Assembly: GCA_016708465.1 (NCBI GenBank)
Contig: JADJFT010000014.1
Coordinates: 1-19,355 of the forward strand
Length of the DNA: 19,355 nucleotides
Direction of reading: 5' to 3'
Source: Rhodanobacteraceae bacterium
Lineage (GTDB): Bacteria; Pseudomonadota; Gammaproteobacteria; Xanthomonadales; Ahniellaceae
Shown here piece after piece: positions 1-7,431 of the stretch (the stretch's first letter is position 1; each line of letters starts with the position of its first letter). The position numbers and the translations under genes are program-made. The notes below the pieces were generated by a model. It ran no database searches, had not been told where the DNA came from, and saw nothing but the letters and a program-made list of their open reading frames with translations.

Positions 1-477
1 GTGCAGCAACAGTGGCACTGATTGCGCATTCCGCTCGACCCGCAGTTCGATGCGCACGCGGGCAACCCAGCCCGAATCGGTTTGCACTCGTTCGAACTGC
101 TCAATGTTGCCGCTAACACGCAACGCCGGCACGGCCGCCGGCAGTCGGTTGCTGACGAGGTCGGCGGCATCCCGTGCACGCAGGTCAGCGATCAGGCGGC
201 GCTGTAGCAGAATGCTGGGTGCCTCATCCCACATTTGATAGTGATAAACCTTGATGCTGCCGTCCGGACTCAATGCGTAGAGAATCGATTGATCGTTGTA
301 GACGCCATTCGCGCGAAACGGTTCGACCACGATCGGCAGCGGCGAACGCGGTGACGGTTCGGCCAGCGCAGTAATCGCTACCGGCGGCATGCGGAAGTAC
401 GACTGGTCTGGCACCGCCGGAGCGCTGCAGGCCGACAGCGCCACGACCAGCGCGATCACGAACAGGGTGCGCATCAT
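1..477 (-). CDS. ABC-type transport auxiliary lipoprotein, PqiC/YmbA-like (3' end cut by window edge)
   Basis: The reading frame is open from an ATG at 477 to the window edge, giving 159 residues without a stop. It starts MMRTLFVIALVVALSAC, a short signal peptide ending in a lipobox (L-S-A-C, Cys 17), so the product should be lipidated and anchored in a membrane facing the periplasm. The following DQSYFRM and later ILLQRRLIADL resemble the ABC_trans_aux (PqiC/YmbA) family, whose members partner MCE proteins in lipid transport across the envelope. The start codon overlaps the stop of the upstream MlaD-like gene (ATGA), so the two are almost certainly co-transcribed and translationally coupled. 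Family assignment rests on the lipobox, context and partial resemblance. Confidence 0.82.
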   Translation of the reverse strand, partial: MMRTLFVIALVVALSACSAPAVPDQSYFRMPPVAITALAEPSPRSPLPIVVEPFRANGVYNDQSILYALSPDGSIKVYHYQMWDEAPSILLQRRLIADLRARDAADLVSNRLPAAVPALRVSGNIEQFERVQTDSGWVARVRIELRVERNAQSVPLLLH

Positions 478-1420
478 TCTTCCTCGACCTTGACCTTGTC
501 GGCCGGTGGCGTGAACAACAGTCGGTTCGGGTTTTTGCGAATCTCGCGTGTGAACTCATTGACGTTGCGGCTGGCGGAGTCGAGGTTCTGCGCAATGCCG
601 TCGATGCGTTGCGCCAGTGAACCGGTGATTTGCGCGAGGTCGGCGATGGCGTCCTTCAGCGCCGGACGGTTTTCGCTTACCGCGGCACTGGCGTCGATCA
701 TCAAGGCGTCGAGCTTTTGTTGCGTTTGCCGCAATTCGGCCGACAGGTCGCGGGCGTTGTCGGCGGTGGCGGCGAGATCTTCCAGTGTGGTCGCGACGTG
801 CGCGCGGTTGGTCGGGGAAAGTACGTCGTTCATCGCGACCGACGCCGTGTTCAGCCGCACCAGCAGCGATTTCGCGTCGGCGACCAGTTGTGGTGTGGCA
901 TTGGCGAGCTCACCACCGATACGGTCAACGTTGTCCTGCAGTGATGTCACCAGCGGACGAATGCGCTCGCGACTCAGTGCGGTGACTTCACCGGCGAGTT
1001 CGTTCATTGCGCGAACAGGTCACCGCCGCCTTGGGACTTCATCTCAGCGCCGGGCTTCAGCATCGTGGTCGATGCGCCCTCGCTGATCGCAATCGCGATG
1101 TCGGCAAGCAAACCAGTCGATGCGAGCTTCGCGATCGAGTCGTCGGGCATCGGCCAGTCGCCGCGGATCGCGAGGTCGACGCGGTAGTGCGTGCGCCCGC
1201 CCTTGCGCTCCGGCGTGATGCCGTTGACATGGCCGACGCGAAAGCCTTCGTAGAACACTGGTGCACCGAAGGCGAGACCGGTGACGTTGTCGTAGCGCGC
1301 GCTGTAAGCCGCTTCGCCGGTGCTGGTCCCGGTAATCCGCAGCAGCGTAAACAACAGCAACGCCAGGGCCGCGAGGACCACGGCTCCGACCACAGTGTAA
1401 TTAACGGTATCGCGCTTCAT
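474..1420 (-). CDS. MCE/MlaD-family lipid transport protein, apparently split by a -1 frameshift
   Basis: The first part (1420 to 1004) begins MKRDTVNYTVVGAVVL, with one N-terminal membrane anchor at about residues 9-27, and continues into an MCE domain (YDNVTGLAFGAPVFYEGFRVG, a typical hydrophobic/Gly-rich MCE strand). It ends DLFAQ-stop. The second part (1007 to 474) starts MNELAGEVTAL and is a long helical region with N-rich heptads, as in MCE C-terminal tails. Inserting one A at CAA|TGA near 1007 fuses them into DLFAQMNELAGEV and a protein of about 315 residues, the usual size for single-MCE proteins of this type. An ATGA overlap would also allow a genuine two-gene arrangement by re-initiation. 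The upstream in-frame extension to 1531 was rejected because the membrane anchor follows directly on the ATG at 1420. The protein is likely the substrate-binding, inner-membrane-anchored component of an ABC lipid transporter; permease and ATPase genes would lie elsewhere. Confidence 0.82.
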
Positions 1421-1624
1421 CCGACCATTATGCCGGGTGTAGCGCCGTGTGACGAAGGTCACTGCGATCCGGTGACTTCCGGCACTCAGGCCATACGCCG
1501 CCGAACTGCGACGCTGTCCGGGTTGGATCAATGCCGGTTGGGTGGGTATTCCACTGACCCTCGCACGCGGGCAATTGGGGTGAAACTGCTACCCTAGACC
1601 CCTTTACTTTTTCGGATTTACGAC

Positions 1625-2284
1625 ATGAACCTGGACATCGAGCGCACCCGTTTCAATATGGTCGAACAGCAAGTGCGGCCTTGGGATGTCGTCGATCCGC
1701 GGGTGCTCGACGTGCTCGGCAGCGTACGCCGCGAGGACTTTGTACCGGAAGCCAGTCGCGCGCTCGCGTTTGCCGACGTTGAGCTGCCGATCGGCCATGG
1801 CGAATTCATGATGAAGCCGGTCGTCGAAGGTCGTGTGCTCCAAGCGTTGGCGGTGTCGAGCAGCGACAGCGTGCTCGAGATCGGCACCGGTTCCGGCTTT
1901 TTGACCGCTTGTCTCGCCGCGTTGGCGCGAGATGTCACCTCGGTCGAGATCCACGCCGATTTGGCGGCGGCGGCTGAGCATAAGCTGGTTCGCGCGGGCG
2001 TCACGAATACGCGGGTTGAGGTCGGCGACGCCTTGAAAACGTTCGTACCGAGCCGCAACTTCGACGTCATCGCCGTCACCGGTGCGGTCTATCGCGAGCC
2101 CGAGGCGATGCGTCGTTGGCTGGCGGTCGGAGGTCGGTTGTTCTTGGTTCGCGGCGAATCGCCGGTGATGGAAGCGGTGCTGATCACGCGCGTCGGCGCG
2201 ACCGCATTCCGTGAAGAAAGCCTGTTCGAGACTGATCTGCCCTATTTGATGCACGCCGCGCCACCCAAGCGCTTCGTGCTGTAA
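1625..2284 (+). CDS. Protein-L-isoaspartate O-methyltransferase (PCMT) family protein
   Basis: This 219-residue protein has the SAM-binding motif I VLEIGTGSGFLTACLA at about 83-98 and a post-I acidic strand (VEIH, 107-110) that ends in the ribose-binding position. N-terminal RREDFVPE and LPIGHGE are PCMT-family signatures. The canonical substrate-loop motif, G-Q-T-I-S-x-P in true isoaspartyl methyltransferases, is here G-E-F-M-M-K-P, so the SAM fold is secure but repair of isoaspartate is not. The gene lies 31 bp upstream of tolC on the same strand, and I infer co-transcription. The upstream 200 bp are non-coding and divergent to the MCE operon. The start at ATG 1625 leaves the MNLDIERTRFNMVEQQVRPW leader typical of this subgroup. 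Confidence 0.88.
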   Translation: MNLDIERTRFNMVEQQVRPWDVVDPRVLDVLGSVRREDFVPEASRALAFADVELPIGHGEFMMKPVVEGRVLQALAVSSSDSVLEIGTGSGFLTACLAALARDVTSVEIHADLAAAAEHKLVRAGVTNTRVEVGDALKTFVPSRNFDVIAVTGAVYREPEAMRRWLAVGGRLFLVRGESPVMEAVLITRVGATAFREESLFETDLPYLMHAAPPKRFVL

Positions 2285-2315
2285 GCCCCCTTCGACAAGG
2301 ATTGAGGAACACCCC

Positions 2316-3653
2316 ATGGCCCAACGATTCATTCTCCGCCTGAGCGCACTGGCGCTGGCGATCTCCGGCTCGGCCTTCGGCGCCGACCTGATGGAAGTTT
2401 ACGATAAGGCGCGAGCCGGCGACCCGCAGTTCGCCGCTGCCGAAGCTGGCCGGCTTGCCGCCGAGCAAGGCGTGCCACTGGCGCGGTCGCTGCTCTTGCC
2501 ACAGTTGTCGGCGGGCTGGAACAAGAATCGTTCGGAATCCGAAGGCACCATCTTCTCGGAAGATTTGAATCGCGACGTCACCTTCAGCACCACCAGCCGC
2601 AACAGCAGCAAGTCGCTGCAATTGCAGCAATCGATCTACGATCACGGCAATTACATGAGTCTGCGTGCGGCCAAGGCTCAGGCGGCGCGTGGTGACGCCG
2701 ATTACGACGCCGCGTCCGATGCCCTTTTGGTCCGTGTCGCCGAGGCGTATTTCGGTGTCCTCACGGCACAGACCAATCTCACCTCGGCTGATGCCGAAGA
2801 GAAAGCCGTCGGTCGCCAGTTGGAACAGGCCGAGCAGCGTTTCGAGGTCGGTCTGACGGCGATCACTGACGTGCACGAAGCCCGTGCTCGTTACGACGGC
2901 GCGCGTGCGGCGGTCATCCTGGCGCGCAATGCGCTGGATGATACGTTCGAGGGACTGATCGAGCTGACCGGCGCCGAGGTCGAATCGGTCAAGCCGCTGA
3001 AGGAAAATATCGAACTCGCACGCCCGCAGCCAGACAGTCTGGAGCAATGGGTGGAAACCGCGATCGGCAGCAATCCGACACTGGCCGCGTTGCAGCGTAC
3101 CGTCGATGGGGCTAACTATTCAGCCAAGGCGGCGTGGTCGGATCATCTGCCTTCGCTGGGTTTGAGCGGCAGTTACTCGCAACAGGACTCCGGTGGTGAT
3201 GTCGGCCCGTTTTCGGCCCGTGATCCGCAGAACAATTCGCTGTCTTTGAGTCTCAGTATTCCGCTGTTCTCCGGCGGCGCGACCAATGCCCGTTACAAGC
3301 AATCGCTGTACGACCGTGATGCCGCTCAAGATCGTCTGGAGCAGCAGCGTCGCGCCATCGTGCGCCAGACCCGCGGTGCGTTCCGTGGCGTCGCTGCCGG
3401 CATTAGCGAGGTCGAAGCACGGCAACAGGCGCTGGTATCGGCCAAGAGTGCGCTGGAAGCAACCGAGGCCGGATTCGAAGTCGGCACCCGTACCATTGTC
3501 GATGTGCTGCTCAGTCAGCAGCAGCAGTTCGCCGCCGAGCGCGAATACGCCCGCGCCCGTCACAGCTACATTCTGGCGAATTTGAAGTTGAAGCAGGCAG
3601 CCGGCACCATCGACGTCGCTGATCTCAAGTCGGTGAACGCGATGCTGCAGTAG
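2316..3653 (+). CDS. tolC: TolC-family outer membrane efflux/secretion protein
   Basis: This 445-residue protein has an N-terminal signal peptide (MAQRFILRLSALALAISGSAFG, cleaved near residue 22) followed by MEVYDKARAGDPQFAAAEA, the standard opening of TolC proteins. Two structurally repeated halves are visible, each with long coiled-coil helices: FEVGLTAITDVHEARARYD in the first and FEVGTRTIVDVLLSQQQQF in the second, the twin F-E-V-G-x-(R/L)-T motifs of outer membrane efflux proteins (OEP). The family forms the trimeric outer-membrane channel for tripartite efflux pumps and type I secretion. The ribosome binding site AAGGATTGAGGA precedes the ATG. No inner-membrane partner genes are in the window, so the substrate cannot be stated. 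The gene ends before a strong hairpin. Confidence 0.95.
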   Translation: MAQRFILRLSALALAISGSAFGADLMEVYDKARAGDPQFAAAEAGRLAAEQGVPLARSLLLPQLSAGWNKNRSESEGTIFSEDLNRDVTFSTTSRNSSKSLQLQQSIYDHGNYMSLRAAKAQAARGDADYDAASDALLVRVAEAYFGVLTAQTNLTSADAEEKAVGRQLEQAEQRFEVGLTAITDVHEARARYDGARAAVILARNALDDTFEGLIELTGAEVESVKPLKENIELARPQPDSLEQWVETAIGSNPTLAALQRTVDGANYSAKAAWSDHLPSLGLSGSYSQQDSGGDVGPFSARDPQNNSLSLSLSIPLFSGGATNARYKQSLYDRDAAQDRLEQQRRAIVRQTRGAFRGVAAGISEVEARQQALVSAKSALEATEAGFEVGTRTIVDVLLSQQQQFAAEREYARARHSYILANLKLKQAAGTIDVADLKSVNAMLQ

Positions 3654-3683
3654 TTCCTGCAGACAACTGGCTTTTTGCTGAAA

Positions 3684-3709
3684 CGAAGCCGCCCCGATGG
3701 GCGGCTTCG
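3684..3709. terminator. Hairpin between convergent tolC and etfA, probable bidirectional terminator
   Basis: An 11-bp perfect GC-rich stem (CGAAGCCGCCC at 3684-3694 pairing with GGGCGGCTTCG at 3699-3709) closes a 4-base loop CGAT. It sits 31 bp after the tolC stop and 34 bp after the etfA stop on the other strand, where transcripts from both genes should end. There is no clean T-tract on either side (TCGTTGTC on plus, TTTCAGC on minus), so termination strength is uncertain. Confidence 0.7.
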
Positions 3710-3742
3710 TCGTTGTCAGCCTGCGGCAGCGAACGCAAGCAC

Positions 3743-4680
3743 TTACAGCAGGGCTTCGATTTCCGGCACCAGCTTGAACAGATCACCGACCAGACCGAAG
3801 TCGGCGACTTCGAAGATCGGCGCTTCGCTGTCCTTGTTGATCGCGACGATGGTGCCAGCGTCCTTGATCCCGGTCAGATGCTGGATTGCGCCGGAAATGC
3901 CGATCGCGACGTACAACTCGGGCGCGATGATCTTGCCGGTCTGACCGACCTGCATGTCGCTCGGCACGTAGCCAGCATCGACTGCGGCGCGTGAAGCACC
4001 AACACCCGCGCCGAGCTTGTCGGCCAGCGCATAGATGACGCTGAAGGCCTCCGACGAACCGAGTGCGCGGCCGCCAGAAACAACGCGACTGGCGGTCTGC
4101 AGGCCCGGTCGGTCTTTGGCCCCGGCCTGCAATTCGACGAAGCGCGTATGCGTCGGCAGTTCGGCGTTGACTGAACTCGATTCGATCGGCGCGGTCGCAT
4201 CACCGTTGCCGGTGGCCGCGAACGAAGCATTGCGCACGGTCGCGATCAGCTTGCGATCTGCAGCAGCTGCGACGGTCACGATGGCGTTGCCGGCGTAAAT
4301 TGGCCGCTGGAATGTGTGCGCGTCGAGCACCTTCATGATGTCGCTGACTTGCGCCTCGCCAAGCAGGGCGGCGACGCGTGGCATCAGGTCTTTGCCGAAG
4401 GTCGTGCTCGGGCCGAGCACATGGCTGTAATTCGCGGCCAGCGCCACTACTTGCGGCGCCAGCACTGCGGCGAGCGCATTCGCGTTTGCGGCGTTGCCAA
4501 CGGTCAGCACGCGGGTCACCCATCGAGCTTCGCGGCAGCCGCTGCCACCGCTGCTGGATCTGCTGCGAATACCGCGATGTCGATGTCGCCACCGATCTGC
4601 TTGGCGGCGGTCAGACACTTTGCCGTGCTTGGATTCAGTTGGCCGTTGGCGTGTTCAGCGATGATCAGAATTTTGCTCAT
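3743..4680 (-). CDS. etfA: Electron transfer flavoprotein alpha subunit (apparent single-base frameshift)
   Basis: From ATG 4680 the frame reads MSKILIIAEHANGQLNPS and runs about 54 residues to KLDG, then meets TGA. The rest (VTRVLTVGNAANANAL onward) is in another frame that runs to 3743. Adding one G to GGG at 4519-4521 (CCC on plus) gives KLDG-V-T-R and one protein of 312 residues, the normal EtfA length. The C-terminal FAD-binding domain carries family signatures: SGGRALGSSEAF, GASRAAVDAGYVPSDMQVGQTGK, PELYVAIGISGAIQHLTG and INKDSEAPIFEVADFG. EtfA binds the catalytic FAD and with EtfB passes electrons from acyl-CoA and other dehydrogenases to ETF-ubiquinone oxidoreductase. The gene lies 10 bp downstream of etfB. 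Given intact signatures, a sequencing error is the best explanation for the break. Confidence 0.93.
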
Positions 4681-4684
4681 GGCG

Positions 4685-4691
4685 GGCTCCT
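4685..4691 (-). promoter_or_regulatory. Ribosome binding site of etfA, overlapping the etfB stop
   Basis: Read on the minus strand the junction is TAAGGAGCCCGCCATG. The Shine-Dalgarno AGGAG begins inside the etfB TAA, eight bases before the etfA ATG. This fixes the etfA start at 4680 and suggests coupled translation of the two subunits in a 1:1 ratio. Confidence 0.75.
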
Positions 4692-5437
4692 TACAGCAGT
4701 CCCTTGGACTTCAGTGCAGCGACCAGTTCGGCCGCATCCTTGACCATCACGCCCTTGCTGCGCTTGGCCGGCGGGGCATACTGCGTGGTCTTCAGATGGT
4801 CGCCGGATTCGATACCGAGCGAGTCGAGCGTCAGCGATTCCAACGGCTTCGACTTGGCCTTCATGATGTCCGGCAGTTTGATGAAGCGTGGCTCGTTCAA
4901 GCGCAGATCGGTGGTGATCACTGCCGGCAGATCGACATCAATCACTTCGAGGCCGGCATCGACTTCACGCGTGACACGGACGGCGTTGCCATTGACTTCG
5001 ACCTTGGATGCGGAGGTCGCCTGGGCCTTGCCCCACAATGCCGCCAGCATCTGGCCGGTCTGGCTGCAGTCATCGTCGATCGCCTGCTTGCCAAGGATGA
5101 CTAGTCCGGGCTGTTCCTTTTCGACCAACTTGAGCAGTGCGCGGGCAGCGGTGAGCGGCTGGACCGGGGTGTCGGTGGTGATGTGGATGGCACGGTTCGC
5201 ACCCATCGCCAAGCCGTTGCGCAGATGCGCTTGGGCATCGGCCGGCGCGATTGTCACGACGAGCACTTCGGTGGCCACGCCTTTTACACGCAGGCGCAGC
5301 GCTTCTTCCAGCGCGATGTCGTCGAACGGGTTCGGCGACAGTTTGACGCCGTCGGTAACGACGCCGGAACCATCCGGCTTCACTTGGATGCGCACGTTGT
5401 AATCGACGACGCGCTTGTAGGCGACCAGGATCTTCAT
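4691..5437 (-). CDS. etfB: Electron transfer flavoprotein beta subunit
   Basis: This 248-residue intact protein begins MKILVAYKRVVDYNVRIQVK, the hallmark EtfB N-terminus, followed by KLSPNPFDDIALEEALRLR. Further family motifs are ILGKQAIDDDCSQTGQMLAALW (AMP-binding region) and the signature VITTDLRLNEPRFIKLPDIMKAKSKPL with its recognition-loop residues. The AMP-binding beta subunit docks the acyl-CoA and other dehydrogenases. An in-frame upstream extension to 5473 exists, but the start at 5437 has a good ribosome binding site (GAGGAAG) and gives the canonical N-terminus. The gene is first in an etfB-etfA operon, divergent from the RIO1 gene. A 12-bp GC palindrome (5460-5471) lies in its leader. 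Confidence 0.96.
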   Translation of the reverse strand: MKILVAYKRVVDYNVRIQVKPDGSGVVTDGVKLSPNPFDDIALEEALRLRVKGVATEVLVVTIAPADAQAHLRNGLAMGANRAIHITTDTPVQPLTAARALLKLVEKEQPGLVILGKQAIDDDCSQTGQMLAALWGKAQATSASKVEVNGNAVRVTREVDAGLEVIDVDLPAVITTDLRLNEPRFIKLPDIMKAKSKPLESLTLDSLGIESGDHLKTTQYAPPAKRSKGVMVKDAAELVAALKSKGLL

Positions 5438-5535
5438 TCGGACTTCCTCGAATCCGCCGGCCGGCGCCGGCAAAGGGCGCGCAGTTTAGCCGGAAGCCGT
5501 GTGAAGACCTATTCGGCAACCTTCGTGCTAACAGT

Positions 5536-6450
5536 GTGAACCCGCTTCGGCGATACTGTGCACCCAGATTGTCGCCGGTGCCCCGCGAACCCGTGAAAAC
5601 CCCCAAGGGCTTGCAACCGTTGCTCGACGACGGTGTCATTGACGAAGTATTGCGTCCGCTCAAGAGCGGCAAGGAAGCCTCGGTCTACGTCGTCCGTGCG
5701 GGTGATGCCATCCGCTGTGCCAAGGTTTACAAAGACATCGGTCAGCGCAGTTTTCAGGCGCGCGTGCTGTATCAGGAGGGGCGCGCGGTGCGCGGTTCGC
5801 GTCAGGCGCGAGCGATTGGCAAGGCCAGCAAGTTTGGCCGGCGCGAGGCCGAAGACGCCTGGAAACACACCGAAGTCGACCGCCTTTACCAGTTCGCAGC
5901 CGCCGGTATACACGTGCCGCAGCCACATGGCTATTTCAACGGTGTCTTGCTGATGGACCTGGTCACTGACGAGCACGGCGACAGCGCCCCGCGGCTCGGT
6001 GAGGTCGATCTGCCGCCCGAAGTCGCTCGCCTGTTCCACCATGAGCTGATCGGCGATGTCGTACGTATGCTCTGCCTCGGCTGGATCCACGGCGACTTGT
6101 CCGAGTACAACGTCTTGGTTGCAGAGGCCGGGCCGGTGCTGATTGATTTCCCGCAAGTGGTCAGCGCCAGCGGCAACAACAATGCCCGCAAGATGTTGTT
6201 GCGTGATGTGCACAACCTGCGTGACTGCCTCTCGCGCTTTGCCCCAGAACTCGCACAGACACACTACTGCGAAGAGATGTGGGCCTTGTACGAAAAAGGC
6301 GAGTTGAAGCCGGAGACGGCTTTGACTGGGCGATTCGTGTTCGACAAGCGTCGCGCCGACGTTCAATCGGTGATGCTGTCAATCGAGGATGCGCGTCAGG
6401 AAGCGGTCATTCGCGAACAGGGCAGGAAGGACGCCGATGAACACGACTAA
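5536..6450 (+). CDS. RIO1-family atypical serine protein kinase
   Basis: The 304-residue frame from GTG 5536 carries the RIO1 kinase motifs in order: the nucleotide loop SGKEASVYV (44-52), the ATP-anchoring Lys in CAKVYK (Lys 63), the catalytic loop WIHGDLSEYNVL (Asp 187, Asn 192) and the metal-binding LIDFPQ (Asp 204), where FPQ replaces the DFG of ordinary kinases. RIO kinases are small atypical kinases/ATPases; bacterial members are poorly characterised. The true start is unsettled: GTG at 5578 or 5593 is also possible, because residues before about 20 look unlike the family and there is no clear Shine-Dalgarno at 5536. The gene is divergent from etfB and converges on the next gene with 9 bp between stops. 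Confidence 0.9.
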   Translation: MNPLRRYCAPRLSPVPREPVKTPKGLQPLLDDGVIDEVLRPLKSGKEASVYVVRAGDAIRCAKVYKDIGQRSFQARVLYQEGRAVRGSRQARAIGKASKFGRREAEDAWKHTEVDRLYQFAAAGIHVPQPHGYFNGVLLMDLVTDEHGDSAPRLGEVDLPPEVARLFHHELIGDVVRMLCLGWIHGDLSEYNVLVAEAGPVLIDFPQVVSASGNNNARKMLLRDVHNLRDCLSRFAPELAQTHYCEEMWALYEKGELKPETALTGRFVFDKRRADVQSVMLSIEDARQEAVIREQGRKDADEHD

Positions 6451-6459
6451 ACCGTGCGG

Positions 6460-6867
6460 TTAGCCGGGAAGGAAAGCGTCATCGGCTGGGAAATCCGCGC
6501 GTTGTGGCAATGCCGTCAACACCACCAGGTTCGGTGATTTCGGCAACGAGGCGTCGTTGGCGGCAGCGGCGGCACGTTGCGCAGCCTTGTGCGGAACACG
6601 CCAGAGTTGGTTCACGTCATAGAACGATGGCCCGCGTGTCCAGCGTGCATGGCCGGACTTGGCCGCTTCCGAAATCATCTTCAGGTCGCGCCCGGAACCT
6701 TGGAACAGCGGTGTCCACAATCCAGCGCGGGCGTCCACTTCCAGACAGACGAAGTAATGCTGGGCGGTCACTGCATCGCGTGTATCCGCCGTGCATTCAG
6801 CGCCATGTTTCACCAATTCATCTGGATACATGTACAGCACCAAGCCTGGTGCGAAGACGTGCGCCAT
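6460..6867 (-). CDS. Hypothetical protein, 135 residues
   Basis: I do not recognise this gene. The ATG at 6867 is preceded by a good ribosome binding site (AAGGAAG, seven bases upstream), which supports real expression. The product has no signal peptide or membrane segment. Its centre looks compact and beta-rich with many aromatics (QHYFVCLEVDARAGLWTPLF, then HARWTRGPSFYDVNQLWRVP), and it ends in an Ala-rich helix and a Pro/acidic tail. The WTPLF...GHARWT...FYDVNQLWRVP order resembles small uncharacterised proteins with a WTPLF/VW pattern that I have seen in proteobacteria, but I cannot attach a function. It lies 69 bp downstream of the YkgJ-like gene on the same strand, possibly in one transcript. 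Confidence 0.68.
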   Translation of the reverse strand: MAHVFAPGLVLYMYPDELVKHGAECTADTRDAVTAQHYFVCLEVDARAGLWTPLFQGSGRDLKMISEAAKSGHARWTRGPSFYDVNQLWRVPHKAAQRAAAAANDASLPKSPNLVVLTALPQRADFPADDAFLPG

Positions 6868-6936
6868 GTCATTACTTCCTTGAAGTGAGCGCGCTTAAAC
6901 GGCGCGGTGGACGCGATCGGCGGATCGGCTGACGAT

Positions 6937-7296
6937 TCAGCAGCGCCGGACGAATGGGATGTCCTTGGTGCCGTGCTCGAAATAATCTTCGCGCTCGGCC
7001 CGGCAATACGGCCCACCCATCGCGAAGCGACGGCAGGCACTGGGTCGGGATTCGTAGATGCCGCAGCACATGCGGCTGCGGTCCATGGCGACGCACCAGC
7101 CGTCTTCGCCGCGCGCCATCACGTCGTAGCCATCCTTGCTGTGTTCAATGAGATGCGGCGCGATGCGATCGTTCGGCATCAGTACTACGGTCAGGCGGCA
7201 ACAAACCGCTTCGCAGTCGCTGCATGACACGCTGGGATCGACGCTTTCGGCGTAAGGGTCGGTTGGATAACCGTCGGCTTGAGTGGGATCGGACAT
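6937..7296 (-). CDS. YkgJ-family cysteine cluster protein (zinc/iron-chelating)
   Basis: This 119-residue protein carries ten cysteines in the pattern of the YkgJ/CxxCxxCC family: CSDCEAVCC at 25-33, CV at 68, CCGIYESRPSACRRF at 77-91 and YC at 98. The family is thought to bind zinc or an iron-sulfur cluster; its cellular role is not established. The frame could extend to 7362, but those 22 residues resemble an unrelated hydrophobic stretch and the start MSDPTQADGYPTDP gives the expected length. There is no strong ribosome binding site at 7296, so the start is moderately certain. It is followed by the 135-residue hypothetical gene and preceded by 135 bp of non-coding DNA. Confidence 0.88.
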   Translation of the reverse strand: MSDPTQADGYPTDPYAESVDPSVSCSDCEAVCCRLTVVLMPNDRIAPHLIEHSKDGYDVMARGEDGWCVAMDRSRMCCGIYESRPSACRRFAMGGPYCRAEREDYFEHGTKDIPFVRRC

Positions 7297-7431
7297 GAGG
7301 TCGCCGGTAGAAACCACTGCGAACACGGGCGCAGTGGAAGAAACGAAGAGAACGACGCCCAAGGTCCAGCGCGTCGCAAGAGAGGTGGTGCAAGCCGCAA
7401 TCTTACGCGAAGCAGCGCCAGGCCGCCGAAT

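Noticed and set aside
2184..3047. Minus-strand open frame (287 codons) opposite tolC
   Set aside because: TolC is unambiguous on the plus strand; the antisense product has no domain and spans two genes.
5460..5471. Perfect 12-bp palindrome GCCGGCGCCGGC in the etfB leader
   Set aside because: In GC-rich DNA such palindromes are common, it has no loop and no second copy nearby, so an operator role is not supported.
5509..6366. Minus-strand open frame (285 codons) opposite the RIO1-like gene
   Set aside because: All RIO kinase motifs are on the plus strand; the reverse frame is a composition shadow.
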